From Chryseobacterium sp. SSA4.19 (GTDB taxonomy: Bacteria; Bacteroidota; Bacteroidia; Flavobacteriales; Weeksellaceae), in assembly GCF_022601875.1 (NCBI RefSeq), contig NZ_JAKVIP010000002.1, positions 138,089 to 202,088 of the forward strand: a stretch of DNA of 64,000 bases, read 5' to 3'. Each line of letters begins with the position of its first letter. Position 1 is the first letter of the stretch. Positions 52,499-61,166 of the stretch are shown piece by piece. The notes below the pieces were generated by a model. That model was not told where the DNA came from. It worked only from the letters and a program-made list of their open reading frames with translations, and searched no databases. The translations under genes and the position numbers were made by a program.

Positions 52499-53740
52499 AT
52501 GAAAAGAGTTGTTATTACAGGACTGGGTGCGGTGACGCCTCTGGGAAATAATGTTGAAGAATTCTGGCAAAACAGCATCAACGGTGTAAGCGGAGCTAAT
52601 AAAATCACCCATTTTGATACGGAAAAATTCAAAGTGCATTTTGCCTGTGAGGTGAAAAATTTTGATCCTAAAGTTCATTTAACCCATAATGAGATTAAAA
52701 GAAGCGATCTTTTTTCACAATATGCCATGTACTCAACGGCGGAAGCATTAAAAGATTCTGGACTTGAGCTGGAAAACATGGATCCTTTTGATACAGGTGT
52801 GATCTGGGGAACCGGACAGGGCGGTATGTGGACTTTTGAAAGTGAAGTGATGGAATTTACAAAAGGAGACGGAACCCCTCGATTTAATCCGTTTTTTGTT
52901 CCAAAATTCATCGCCAATATGGCTTCCGGAATGATTTCCATGAAGTTTGGTCTTCAGGGCATCAATTACACCACTATTTCTGCCTGTGCTACCGGAAATA
53001 CCGCAATAATGGATGCGTTTAATTACATCAGGCTGGGCAAGGCAAAAGTAATTGTCAGCGGCGGTTCTGAAGCAGCGATTACTCCCGCTTCTGTAGGTGG
53101 CTTTTCCACTATGAAAGCCATGTCTACGAGAAATAGTGACTTTGCAACGGCGAGCCGTCCTTATGATGCAGACCGAGACGGCTTTGTCATGGGTGAAGGC
53201 GCAGGAGCTTTAATTCTCGAGGAATATGAGCACGCTAAAGCCAGAGGAGCAAAGATCTATGCAGAATTAGTCGGAGCTGCCATGACGGCAGATGCCTATC
53301 ACATGACGGCACCTCATCCTGACGGAGTAGGAGCCATTAAGGCAATGCAACTTGCGCTTGATGAAGCCGGAATCAATACAGATGACATCGATTATATCAA
53401 TCCACACGCAACCTCTACTCCAATGGGAGATCTGGTTGAGCTGAACGGAATTAATAAATTATTTAAAGGGAATAAAGGCTTGGATATCAGCGCCACAAAA
53501 TCAATGACCGGCCACCTGCTTGGAGCCGCCGGAGCCGCAGAAGCAATTCTTTCTATTAAAGCAATTGAAAACGGAATTATTCCGCCGACCATTAACCTTC
53601 ACAACATTGATGAAAATATCCCGAAAGATCTCAACATTGTTTTTGGGGAAGCGAAAGAAAAGAACATCAATTATGCTTTAAGCAACGCCTTCGGTTTTGG
53701 GGGACATAATGCGACACTGGTTTTTAAGAAGTTCAATTAA
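52499..53740 (+). CDS. fabF: Beta-ketoacyl-ACP synthase II family (KAS II)
   Basis: 413 residues, FabF length. Catalytic triad complete: Cys163 in ISACATGNTAI, His303 in NPHATSTPMGD and His339 in KSMTGHLLGAAGA, plus GFGGHNA near the C-terminus. The His loop reads NPHATSTP rather than the usual NAHGTSTP of housekeeping FabF. Its place in a TetR-thiolase-thioesterase operon suggests an accessory synthase rather than the main fatty-acid elongation enzyme, which normally lies beside acpP; that gene is not here. Confidence 0.88.
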   Translation: MKRVVITGLGAVTPLGNNVEEFWQNSINGVSGANKITHFDTEKFKVHFACEVKNFDPKVHLTHNEIKRSDLFSQYAMYSTAEALKDSGLELENMDPFDTGVIWGTGQGGMWTFESEVMEFTKGDGTPRFNPFFVPKFIANMASGMISMKFGLQGINYTTISACATGNTAIMDAFNYIRLGKAKVIVSGGSEAAITPASVGGFSTMKAMSTRNSDFATASRPYDADRDGFVMGEGAGALILEEYEHAKARGAKIYAELVGAAMTADAYHMTAPHPDGVGAIKAMQLALDEAGINTDDIDYINPHATSTPMGDLVELNGINKLFKGNKGLDISATKSMTGHLLGAAGAAEAILSIKAIENGIIPPTINLHNIDENIPKDLNIVFGEAKEKNINYALSNAFGFGGHNATLVFKKFN

Positions 53741-53766
53741 ATTCTGTCCGGCATTTATATTATATA

Positions 53767-53799
53767 AAAAAAGCAGTCTATTTCTAGACTGCTTTTTTT
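53767..53799. terminator. Bidirectional terminator after the KAS gene
   Basis: Stem AAAAAAGCAGTCTA / TAGACTGCTTTTTT with loop TTTC; serves the operon and the convergent cupin gene. Confidence 0.93.
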
Positions 53800-53816
53800 C
53801 AATTATAAAATCTGTT

Positions 53817-54191
53817 CTACTCTGAAATAAAAAAATCATCAGCATTATCTTCAATAGGAATATATAATCTTTCCCACTTCTCACCAGCTGTCATTTCCCA
53901 GCTATGCCCTTCTGCAGCCACATCTTCAGCGAGAAGAATAATCCCTGGTTCAATATTAAATGTGGAACCGTCACTGACTTTAAATCTTAATTGACCTTTT
54001 AGCGTCACTACATATTGCCTTCTGGGAGCCGGATGTTTATTTTTCTCCCATTCTTCAGTCGTATTGCTGAACCAACATGCCGTTGTGTTCATGGACTGTA
54101 AAACCGGAATTTTCCCCTTCTCAAGAGTACTTGTCCCGTCCGGTCTGTTGAGTAGCCTTACCGCCGCAATATATCCTGAATTCTCTTCCAT
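53817..54191 (-). CDS. Cupin domain protein
   Basis: 124 residues, a single beta-barrel cupin. Seen: PAPRRQYVVTLKGQLRFKVSDG, FNIEPGIILLAEDVAAEGHSWE. The His of the second motif (GHSW) is kept, but the first motif lacks the usual HxH pair, so metal binding is uncertain. Enzymatic role unknown. Seven bases after the L,D-transpeptidase gene, so cotranscribed with it. Confidence 0.75.
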   Translation of the reverse strand: MEENSGYIAAVRLLNRPDGTSTLEKGKIPVLQSMNTTACWFSNTTEEWEKNKHPAPRRQYVVTLKGQLRFKVSDGSTFNIEPGIILLAEDVAAEGHSWEMTAGEKWERLYIPIEDNADDFFISE

Positions 54192-54198
54192 CTAAACA

Positions 54199-54954
54199 TT
54201 ATGATTTCAACCATTCCGATTTGGAAAGGTAATTCTGATCAGGATAATAAATGAAAAGGCAGTTTCTTCCTTTTATAGTATTGATAATCGGCTGCGTGAG
54301 AGCTCTTGGAACCGCAGGACAGCCCCAGCTTCTTCCGATCCTCTTGTGTACTGCCGCAAACTCTTCACTTACATAGTCGGCTCCGTGCATTACGATCGCT
54401 CTTTTGTAAGCCGCATCATTAAATCCTTTATCCATTCCCAGGAGCTTAAGGGAATATCCGTTGTCACCATTATAAGTAGCATCGGTGATATAAAATCCCA
54501 GGCTGCTTTGAAGCGAGCTGTTGGTATTGGAGAAATTGGTTGCAAATTCTTCACCTGTATTTTTTCCGTGGGCTACCAGTGAATTGAATAATACTTTTTT
54601 CTCTTGTGTATCAATTACCCACAGTCTTTTCGTGTTGGAAGACATCGAAAAATCGCATACTGTCAATAAATGAGCATCCTGATTAAGCAAACCAGCTTTC
54701 TTCAAATTTTCAAAACCTGTTAAGGCTTTAAAGAAAACTTCTTCGTTAAGTTCGTGCCCTTCTTCAAATGTAATTGATTTGTACAATGCTTCTGACGAAG
54801 ATCCTGTTTCTGAAGTTTTTTCAGACTTCACGCTGTTCAATTTTTCAATCTTTTCCATATTGATTTCATGATTCACATTCATTTTTTTTGGAGACAGATA
54901 AAATGAAGTTGTTACCATGTAAACAATACCTAATACGCTATAAATTCCTTTCAT
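54199..54954 (-). CDS. Murein L,D-transpeptidase catalytic domain family protein
   Basis: 251 residues. N-terminal hydrophobic signal or anchor (GIYSVLGIVYMVTTSFYL), then the YkuD-like catalytic fold: KRLWVIDTQEKKVLFNSLVAHG, RAIVMHGADYVSEEF and GRSWGCPAVPRALTQPII with catalytic Cys in SWGCPAVP and its His partner in MHGADY. Forms or edits 3-3 peptidoglycan crosslinks or attaches proteins to the wall. Placed in the periplasm. The cupin gene follows by seven bases. Confidence 0.9.
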   Translation of the reverse strand: MKGIYSVLGIVYMVTTSFYLSPKKMNVNHEINMEKIEKLNSVKSEKTSETGSSSEALYKSITFEEGHELNEEVFFKALTGFENLKKAGLLNQDAHLLTVCDFSMSSNTKRLWVIDTQEKKVLFNSLVAHGKNTGEEFATNFSNTNSSLQSSLGFYITDATYNGDNGYSLKLLGMDKGFNDAAYKRAIVMHGADYVSEEFAAVHKRIGRSWGCPAVPRALTQPIINTIKGRNCLFIYYPDQNYLSKSEWLKS

Positions 54955-54985
54955 TAAAATATTATGTTAAATCCAATTGAGTGTG

Positions 54986-54993
54986 CAAATGTA
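54986..54993 (-). promoter_or_regulatory. -7 box TACATTTG for the L,D-transpeptidase gene
   Basis: Exact TAnnTTTG on the minus strand, 31 bases before the ATG at 54954. Confidence 0.5.
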
Positions 54994-55084
54994 TAAAACA
55001 TAATAAGGAATATCTTATAATCCTATTATTTTTAACGCTATTTAAGAAACTTTAACTTCCTGATATTGTGAATCGAAGCTCATT

Positions 55085-55528
55085 TTATTTCTGTATATCC
55101 GGAACAAATTCCAGGCTGACAGAATTCATGCAATACCGCAATCCTGTAGGTTTCGGGCCGTCATCAAAAACATGTCCCAAATGAGAGTCACATCTTTTAC
55201 ACAGAACCTCTACCCTCTCCATGCCATATGCGGTATCTCTTTTGTAATATACACCATTCTCATCAGCTTCAAAAAAGCTCGGCCAGCCACAACTGCTTGA
55301 AAATTTCGAATCCGAACGGAACAGATGATTACCACAGACGGCACAATAATAATCTCCTATTTCATCAAATTCATTATATTTTCCTGTAAATGCTCTTTCT
55401 GTTGCTGCTTCTCTTGAGATGGCATATAAATCAGTAGCAAGGATTTTTTTCCACTCTTCATTGGAGACATTCAGTTTTGATATATCAGTTCTTGAATAGT
55501 GTGGATTATTTTTTGCTTCGTTTTGCAT
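55085..55528 (-). CDS. msrB: Peptide-methionine (R)-S-oxide reductase
   Basis: 147 residues. Repairs methionine-R-sulfoxide. Zn-binding Cys pairs are present (YYCAVCGNHLF and LCKRCDSHLGHVF), with CGWPSFFEA, DGPKPTGLRYCMNSVSLEF carrying the catalytic Cys. No signal peptide is visible, so cytoplasmic. Stand-alone, with its own -7 box. Confidence 0.97.
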   Translation of the reverse strand: MQNEAKNNPHYSRTDISKLNVSNEEWKKILATDLYAISREAATERAFTGKYNEFDEIGDYYCAVCGNHLFRSDSKFSSSCGWPSFFEADENGVYYKRDTAYGMERVEVLCKRCDSHLGHVFDDGPKPTGLRYCMNSVSLEFVPDIQK

Positions 55529-55556
55529 AATATTTATTTATGATTCTCTAATCATC

Positions 55557-55564
55557 CAAAATTA
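55557..55564 (-). promoter_or_regulatory. -7 box TAATTTTG for msrB
   Basis: Exact TAnnTTTG on the minus strand, 28 bases before the ATG at 55528. Confidence 0.5.
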
Positions 55565-55630
55565 AACCAATAAAGACTTAACTTTAGAAAGCTTTTAAAA
55601 TTAACTTTAAAAGCATAAAACCAAATGTAA

Positions 55631-55638
55631 TAAATTTG
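55631..55638 (+). promoter_or_regulatory. -7 box TAAATTTG for the DUF445 gene
   Basis: Exact TAnnTTTG five bases before the ATG at 55644; near-leaderless mRNA predicted. Confidence 0.5.
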
Positions 55639-55643
55639 AGAGT

Positions 55644-56888
55644 ATGAATGATGAAGCCAAAAGAAAACAATTAAGAACGTACAAAGCTTTTGCCACAGGG
55701 TTATTCCTATTGATGGCGTTGTTATTTATTATAACTACAATATTGCAGAAACATAATGGCTCCCATTGGCTGGGGTATGTCCGTGCATTTTCTGAAGCAG
55801 CTATGGTAGGTGCTTTGGCAGACTGGTTTGCCGTTACTGCATTGTTCCGTCATCCACTGGGACTTCCGATCCCGCATACCAACCTGATTGAAAACAGCAA
55901 ACAGCAGCTGGGAGATAATCTCGGGGGCTTTGTCGTAAGTAATTTCCTTTCACCTCAAAACATCCGTCCTTATATTCAGAAAGTCAAAATATCAAATTTT
56001 GTAGGAGAATGGCTGGATAAGAAAAAGAACCAGGAAATCCTGATCAAAAATATTTCGGACATTGTGCTGGATATCCTGAATAAGCTGGATGATAATACGG
56101 TCAGCCTTTTCATCAGCAAGAAAGCAGCCGAAATGACGGATGATATTAAACTCAACAGCATTGTAGGAAACGGCATTCATTATATTCTTGAAAAAAACGA
56201 TCATCAAAGGATTATTACGAGCCTTTCTTCACAGATTAAAAATTACATTACCGAAAATGATGAAATGATTAAAAGCCGCGTCAGGAAAGGTAGTTACTCT
56301 TTCATTCCTGCTTTTGTGGATCAGAAGATTGCTGATAAAATTTCAAGTGGATTGGCCGATTTTTTCAGAGAAATTGAAGAAGATCCGGCACATGAACTCA
56401 GAAATCTGATTACAGGAAAAATTTATGAGTTTTCAACCGATCTGAAAGAAGCCCCTAAATGGGAACAGGAGTTTAAGAATATAAAGAATGATCTTCTTAA
56501 GGCAGATAAACTGAATGAATATGCCAACGACATCTGGATTTCCATTAAGAGAACAGTAACCGAAGAACTTCAGCAGGAAGATTCTTCCCTGAAAAAATAC
56601 CTTTCTAAAAACCTGGATGAATTTTCACAAAATTTAAAAATGAACGAAGGCCTTCAGGATAAAATTGACAACTGGGTCAGAGTCACAGCCTATAAATATA
56701 TCCTGAGAAATACCCATCAGTTTGGAAACCTTATCAGTTCAACAGTTGGCAACTGGCAGGGCAAGGAACTAAGTGAAAAGCTGGAACTGGAAGTCGGAAA
56801 AGACCTTCAGTTCATACGGGTAAACGGAACATTGGTTGGCGGACTGGTCGGATTGATTATTTATACAATTGCTCATTTTTTTATTTGA
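55644..56888 (+). CDS. DUF445 family membrane protein
   Basis: 414 residues. N-terminal span (about 15-33), then the conserved VRAFSEAAMVGALADWFAVTALFRHPLG characteristic of DUF445 (YjiN/YheB group), a long helical coiled middle, and a C-terminal span (LVGGLVGLIIYTIAHFFI). Function unknown; likely an inner-membrane protein with a large periplasmic or cytoplasmic coiled domain. The next gene begins 25 bases downstream. Confidence 0.9.
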   Translation: MNDEAKRKQLRTYKAFATGLFLLMALLFIITTILQKHNGSHWLGYVRAFSEAAMVGALADWFAVTALFRHPLGLPIPHTNLIENSKQQLGDNLGGFVVSNFLSPQNIRPYIQKVKISNFVGEWLDKKKNQEILIKNISDIVLDILNKLDDNTVSLFISKKAAEMTDDIKLNSIVGNGIHYILEKNDHQRIITSLSSQIKNYITENDEMIKSRVRKGSYSFIPAFVDQKIADKISSGLADFFREIEEDPAHELRNLITGKIYEFSTDLKEAPKWEQEFKNIKNDLLKADKLNEYANDIWISIKRTVTEELQQEDSSLKKYLSKNLDEFSQNLKMNEGLQDKIDNWVRVTAYKYILRNTHQFGNLISSTVGNWQGKELSEKLELEVGKDLQFIRVNGTLVGGLVGLIIYTIAHFFI

Positions 56889-56913
56889 AACTAAACCAAA
56901 TTACAGACAAACC

Positions 56914-57795
56914 ATGAAAAAAATTTTTACTTTGCTTTTCTGTTTGAGCATTACTTTCTTTTTGTGTCAGAAGATTGAACTTAAAACCGTTACGGATTCA
57001 TCCCAGGTTTTTAAAGGCGAAATCAACGGTGTTCCCATCACCATGCAGCTGGATTACAGCGGTATCATAGACTGTCATCAGTACCAGCATTTTGTAGACG
57101 GATGGTATTATTATGATAAATACAGAAAAAAAATCCCGCTGACAGGAATCTACAGCCTTGGAGAGATGTATCTGTATAACTTCGGAGACCAGCAAAAGAA
57201 AAATTCAAAGTTCTTCAAAGAAAAACTTACCGGCAAGATTCTGGATAAGGCTGACAGTATTGCGAATTCCTTGAAGCCTAAAGAAGTATTTATTTTCCCC
57301 GGGCAGGATGCAGATCAGGAGGTTTCCGGAACTTTCAGCACGGGAAATAAAAACCTTTCGGCAAGACTACTCACCAAAGACAGCAGGATTTACCGTTTTA
57401 ATAATTACCTGAACCTTCCGAATCATAAAAAGATAAATACCTATGACATTATTAATAAAGCCGGAGGAAATGCATTGGTCTCCTACGCTTCAGATCAGTT
57501 AGGAAACAGGATTTTATTATACTTTGAAGAGCCATCCAATTTCAACTACTGCGGAATGTGCGGGGCAGGCGAAGGAGAAAAAGGCTACAGAGTCTTGTAT
57601 TTTACCAAAGACTGGAACTATAGAAGTTTTGATGAATACCTTACGGAGAGTTGCCGGGAAAATATAGAAGATACCAGAATGACCAGGAACAAAGACTCTA
57701 AAACCTTGACATTCGGCATTCCGAAAACATCATCCTCCGCAGGCTATACTTTAACGGTTGATGTGAAGAATGCTTCTGTAACAAGATCAAGATAA
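56914..57795 (+). CDS. Exported protein of unknown function
   Basis: 293 residues from the ATG at 56914, where MKKIFTLLFCLSITFFLCQ is a signal peptide; the longer frame overlaps DUF445. The mature region starts with beta-rich VFKGEINGVPITMQLDYSG and contains a Cys cluster NYCGMCGAGEGEKGYR and a paired Cys in YLTESCRENI, so a disulfide is likely. No family recognised. Probably in the DUF445 transcript. Confidence 0.75.
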   Translation: MKKIFTLLFCLSITFFLCQKIELKTVTDSSQVFKGEINGVPITMQLDYSGIIDCHQYQHFVDGWYYYDKYRKKIPLTGIYSLGEMYLYNFGDQQKKNSKFFKEKLTGKILDKADSIANSLKPKEVFIFPGQDADQEVSGTFSTGNKNLSARLLTKDSRIYRFNNYLNLPNHKKINTYDIINKAGGNALVSYASDQLGNRILLYFEEPSNFNYCGMCGAGEGEKGYRVLYFTKDWNYRSFDEYLTESCRENIEDTRMTRNKDSKTLTFGIPKTSSSAGYTLTVDVKNASVTRSR

Positions 57796-57876
57796 TACTT
57801 ATCAATCGTTACATATATTGTAACCTGATTAATTAAGAAAATTAATTTCTAACCATACCTTTCAGCCTTTAATAAC

Positions 57877-58914
57877 TCACCTTGGCAGCCGGCCCAATCC
57901 TTTTAAAAGTTCTTTATTGATTTCATTGATAAGGTCCGGGCCTTCATAGATAAAACCGGTATACAGCTGTACAAGGCTTGCCCCGGCATCCAGTTTTTCC
58001 ATTGCATCTTTAGCAGAATGAATCCCGCCTACACCGATGATCGGGAATGCCCTGTTGCTTTTATCAGAAAGATATTTAATCATTTGGGTGCTTCTTTCCC
58101 GGATCGGTTTTCCGCTTAACCCGCCATTGCCTATCTGTGCCAGTATTTCAGGGGATGTTTTTAAACCTTCACGGTTAACTGATGTATTGGAAACGATCAC
58201 TCCATCAATTTTTGTTTCAGCGATCAGTTCAACGATTTCATCTAACTGATGATGGTTCAGATCCGGAGCAATTTTTAAGAGTACAGGCTTTTGAACCTGT
58301 TTTGTCTGATTAATTTTCTTGACTTCCGTAATAAGTTCCCTTAAGTATTCCACGTCCTCCAGTTTGGCATGGCTCCCCACATTCGGGCAACTTACATTCA
58401 GTACAAAATAATCCACGTAAGGATGAAGACCTTCAAAACACTGCAGGTAATCCTGGGTATAATGTTCCGGGCTGGTATCTGTATTTTTTCCGATGTTTCC
58501 GCCGATGATGATTTTACCTTTATTGCCTTTCAGCTTTTCAATGGCAGCTTCCAGACCATCATTATTGAATCCCATCCGGTTGATGATCCCGCCATCCTCG
58601 ATAAGGCGGAACAGTCTCTTTTTAGGATTTCCGGCCTGAGCTTTCGGAGTCACCGTTCCGATTTCTACAAATCCGAAACCTAAATCGCCTAATTCATTAA
58701 ATAAAACCGCATTTTTATCAAAACCAGCAGCTAAACCCACAGGATTTTTAAATTTCAAGCCGAAAACTTCTCTTTCAAGACGTTTGTCTACAATGGGTTT
58801 TGGAAGAAATAGTTTTGTAATAAATCCGAAATTCTTTAGCATTGAAAAAGTAAAGTGATGAACTTCTTCAGGATCAAATTTGAAAAGGAACGGACGAATG
58901 AGCGATTTATACAT
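57877..58914 (-). CDS. pyrD: Dihydroorotate dehydrogenase (quinone), class 2
   Basis: 345 residues, class 2 length with the N-terminal membrane-associating helix ([20 protein letters not shown]). Oxidises dihydroorotate to orotate in pyrimidine synthesis, electrons to quinone. Seen: [45 protein letters not shown] with the catalytic Ser of class 2, [21 protein letters not shown] and [26 protein letters not shown] split as FMN-binding end. Stand-alone with its own -7 box. Confidence 0.97.
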   Translation of the reverse strand: MYKSLIRPFLFKFDPEEVHHFTFSMLKNFGFITKLFLPKPIVDKRLEREVFGLKFKNPVGLAAGFDKNAVLFNELGDLGFGFVEIGTVTPKAQAGNPKKRLFRLIEDGGIINRMGFNNDGLEAAIEKLKGNKGKIIIGGNIGKNTDTSPEHYTQDYLQCFEGLHPYVDYFVLNVSCPNVGSHAKLEDVEYLRELITEVKKINQTKQVQKPVLLKIAPDLNHHQLDEIVELIAETKIDGVIVSNTSVNREGLKTSPEILAQIGNGGLSGKPIRERSTQMIKYLSDKSNRAFPIIGVGGIHSAKDAMEKLDAGASLVQLYTGFIYEGPDLINEINKELLKGLGRLPR

Positions 58915-58929
58915 TGAAAAAAAGTTTTA

Positions 58930-58937
58930 CAAAAATA
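58930..58937 (-). promoter_or_regulatory. -7 box TATTTTTG for pyrD
   Basis: Exact TAnnTTTG on the minus strand, 15 bases before the ATG at 58914. Confidence 0.45.
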
Positions 58938-58977
58938 CTCATTTTAAAATTAATGATCTGTTGATGTGTGATAGTTT

Positions 58978-59163
58978 TTATAAAATACAAATTTCACGAA
59001 TCCTTTCACGGATTGCACGAAGCTGCTTATCTGGCAGGTTCACCGAATAGTAATATTTTATCAGTTCGAGCAACGAATCAAGGCAGAGTATATTGAGAAC
59101 TTTTCCGGAGTATTAGATACATTTCTTCATTTCATTACGAAAAGCACTTGAACTCGATTTCAT
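58978..59163 (-). pseudogene. 61-codon reading frame interrupted by an in-frame TAA
   Basis: From the ATG at 59163 the frame reads MKSSSSAFRNEMKKCI, then TAA (59113-59115), then 44 more sense codons including KVLNILCLDSLLELIKYYY and LPDKQLRAIRERIREI before a final TAA at 58978-58980. The part beyond the stop has an amphipathic, protein-like composition. It is likely a decayed or point-mutated small gene. Not recognised as any family. It begins directly beyond the end of truC. Confidence 0.4.
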
Positions 59164-59165
59164 AA

Positions 59166-59861
59166 TTATGAATATATGCGTAAATCAAAATTAAGAAGAT
59201 TACCAACCTTTTTAAAATCATCATCTATAGTTGCATTTACCGTAATTCTTTCGTTAGAAACCGGATGATTAAAAATTAACTGGTGTGCATGAAGTGTCAT
59301 TTTACTGATGCCGAATGTCTGAAGCCAGAGTTTATTCTGCTTGTTGCAGCCATGTTTGCGGCAGCCTAAAATTGGGTGTAAAATATGTTTAAAATGTTTT
59401 CTCAACTGATGAAATCGTCCCGTTTCAGGTATAGCTTCCACCAAACAATACCTTGAAGTCTGATGTTTTAAAAATGGTAAATCAATTTCTGAAGTCTGCA
59501 AACGGCGGTAATAGGTAACTGCATTCTGCTTTACTTCATTTTCATTCACCAAATCGTAATCGATGGTTTCTTCTTCTTTTGTCCAGCCTCTTAGAATGGC
59601 GATATATCTCTTTTCAACTTCTCTTGTGGCAAACTGCTCGCTCATGGTTCTCAAAGCGTCTTTATTTAATGTAAACAATAAAACACCTGAAGTTTTTCGG
59701 TCTAAACGATGCACCGGATACACTTTTTGTCCGATCTGCTTTTTCAATTCCCGGATCGCATAGGTATCCGCTTCTCCGGAATAAAAGGACTTATGAACCA
59801 ACAATCCGCTGGGCTTATTGATGGCAATAAGATGTTCGTCGCGGTAAAGAATTTCTAACAT
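59166..59861 (-). CDS. truC: tRNA pseudouridine(65) synthase
   Basis: 231 residues from the ATG at 59861; the longer frame overlaps the -7 box at 59866. RluA-type fold with catalytic Asp in PVHRLDRKTSGVLLF; the start MLEILYRDEHLIAINKPSG, the KRYIAILRGW segment, ETGRFHQLRKHFKHILHPILG and CRKHG follow E. coli TruC closely as I remember it. Makes pseudouridine at position 65 of the tRNA T-stem. No S4 domain, as in TruC. Confidence 0.9.
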   Translation of the reverse strand: MLEILYRDEHLIAINKPSGLLVHKSFYSGEADTYAIRELKKQIGQKVYPVHRLDRKTSGVLLFTLNKDALRTMSEQFATREVEKRYIAILRGWTKEEETIDYDLVNENEVKQNAVTYYRRLQTSEIDLPFLKHQTSRYCLVEAIPETGRFHQLRKHFKHILHPILGCRKHGCNKQNKLWLQTFGISKMTLHAHQLIFNHPVSNERITVNATIDDDFKKVGNLLNFDLRIYS

Positions 59862-59865
59862 GGGA

Positions 59866-59873
59866 CAAAAGTA
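59866..59873 (-). promoter_or_regulatory. -7 box TACTTTTG for truC
   Basis: Exact TAnnTTTG on the minus strand, four bases before the ATG at 59861; leaderless mRNA predicted. Confidence 0.5.
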
Positions 59874-59979
59874 GAGATTTCCGCAAAAAAAATGATGAGT
59901 CAGAAAAATAAACAATGTATATAACTGATAATCCTTGTAACATTTTATGCCTGATGCTCTCTAATTCTAAAAACGATAA

Positions 59980-60477
59980 ATGTATAACTTAAACTTCGAG
60001 GAAATTTATCATACGTATTGGAAAAAGATCTTCCGGCTTTGCATGGGTTATGTAAATGATGATGATGCGGCAAAAGACCTCTGTCAGGAAACCTTTATTG
60101 CTGTCTTCCAGCAATTGCCGAAATTTCGTCACGAAGCGAGTATCGGAACCTGGATCTACAGGATTGCAACCAATATCTGTCTGAGACAGGTCAATCTTGA
60201 AAAACGGATGCCCAGGAATGAACTTCCTTATGAGATTAAAGACCTTTCAGAAAAAGATAATAAACTTGAGCAGGAAAAGATGACTGATTTTCTTTATCAG
60301 TGTATTTCCGAATTGCCTGAGCTTGAAAGAATCATCATATCTCTGGAGCTTGAGGAAATGAAACAAAAAGATATTGCTGAAGTGGTCGGAATTTCTCCTG
60401 CCAATGTGAGAATAAAAATACACAGAATCAAAGAAAAGTTAACCGAAAAATTTACAAAGTATGAAAACCAGTTATAA
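59980..60477 (+). CDS. ECF-type RNA polymerase sigma factor
   Basis: 165 residues, two-domain ECF size. Region 2: FEEIYHTYWKKIFRLCMGY, DAAKDLCQETFIAVFQQL, and ASIGTWIYRIATNICL (-10 recognition and melting part). Region 4: LPELERIIISLELEEMKQKDIAEVVGISPANVRIKIHR split around a helix-turn-helix. Its last 17 bases overlap the next gene, a multi-span membrane protein, so the two are translationally coupled. Target genes unknown. Confidence 0.93.
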   Translation: MYNLNFEEIYHTYWKKIFRLCMGYVNDDDAAKDLCQETFIAVFQQLPKFRHEASIGTWIYRIATNICLRQVNLEKRMPRNELPYEIKDLSEKDNKLEQEKMTDFLYQCISELPELERIIISLELEEMKQKDIAEVVGISPANVRIKIHRIKEKLTEKFTKYENQL

Positions 60478-61051
60478 TTTTCAGGAAATCTGGAATCAAA
60501 AACAAACCGATATTCCCAATATAGAAGAAATAAAGGCGAAAGCGGAAAAATACAGGAAAAAACAGGTATTAAAAGACATTGGAATGATTGCTTTATTGCT
60601 GTTCTCTGCTTTTACCGCCCTGTTCATATGGATATTTGCTGACTTCTCCTTTTTTACCACAAAATTTGGAATTATGCTCCTTCTTATCGGTGTTTTTTCT
60701 TATACTGTCCTGGTATATCAAAAAGTAAATATCTTAAAAAAAATCAATACTTCCGCTACCAATCAGGAATATCTCGCAGGCATAAAAAAAGCAGAGCAGC
60801 AACAGATTTATATGCAGACAAAAGGTTTAAGCTTCTACTATCTTATCCTTTCGGCTGGCTTTGCATTTTACTTTTATGAATTTGCCTTAAAAATGCCATG
60901 GCTGAAGACTATACTCGTTTACGGATTGACTTTTTCATGGGCTGCTGTAAGCTGGTTTATCATCCGCCCGAGACAGATCAGAAAACAGAAAGAAAAAATA
61001 TCTGCCGTTATCAATTCATTGGAACTTATTGAAAAAGATTTGAAAATTTAA
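60461..61051 (+). CDS. Membrane protein coupled to the sigma factor, possible anti-sigma factor
   Basis: 196 residues. N-terminal cytoplasmic stretch of ~38 residues (NFQEIWNQKQTDIPNIEEIKAK), four membrane spans (about 40-60, 68-86, 120-137, 145-164), then a basic tail. No HxxxCxxC zinc anti-sigma motif. The 17-base overlap with the ECF gene and the cytoplasmic helix preceding the first span argue for an anti-sigma role, but this is inference from position. From memory similar membrane partners occur next to ECF genes in Flavobacteriia. Confidence 0.75.
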   Translation: MKTSYNFQEIWNQKQTDIPNIEEIKAKAEKYRKKQVLKDIGMIALLLFSAFTALFIWIFADFSFFTTKFGIMLLLIGVFSYTVLVYQKVNILKKINTSATNQEYLAGIKKAEQQQIYMQTKGLSFYYLILSAGFAFYFYEFALKMPWLKTILVYGLTFSWAAVSWFIIRPRQIRKQKEKISAVINSLELIEKDLKI

Positions 61052-61166
61052 CTAAAAATGATTGTTTAAAAAGATACACCGGAAAGCAGATTCCCGGCTC
61101 CTGATAAAATTCAATGCTTAAAATTCTTCAAATGGTTTCCATTTTATTTATTTTCGCGAAAAATTT

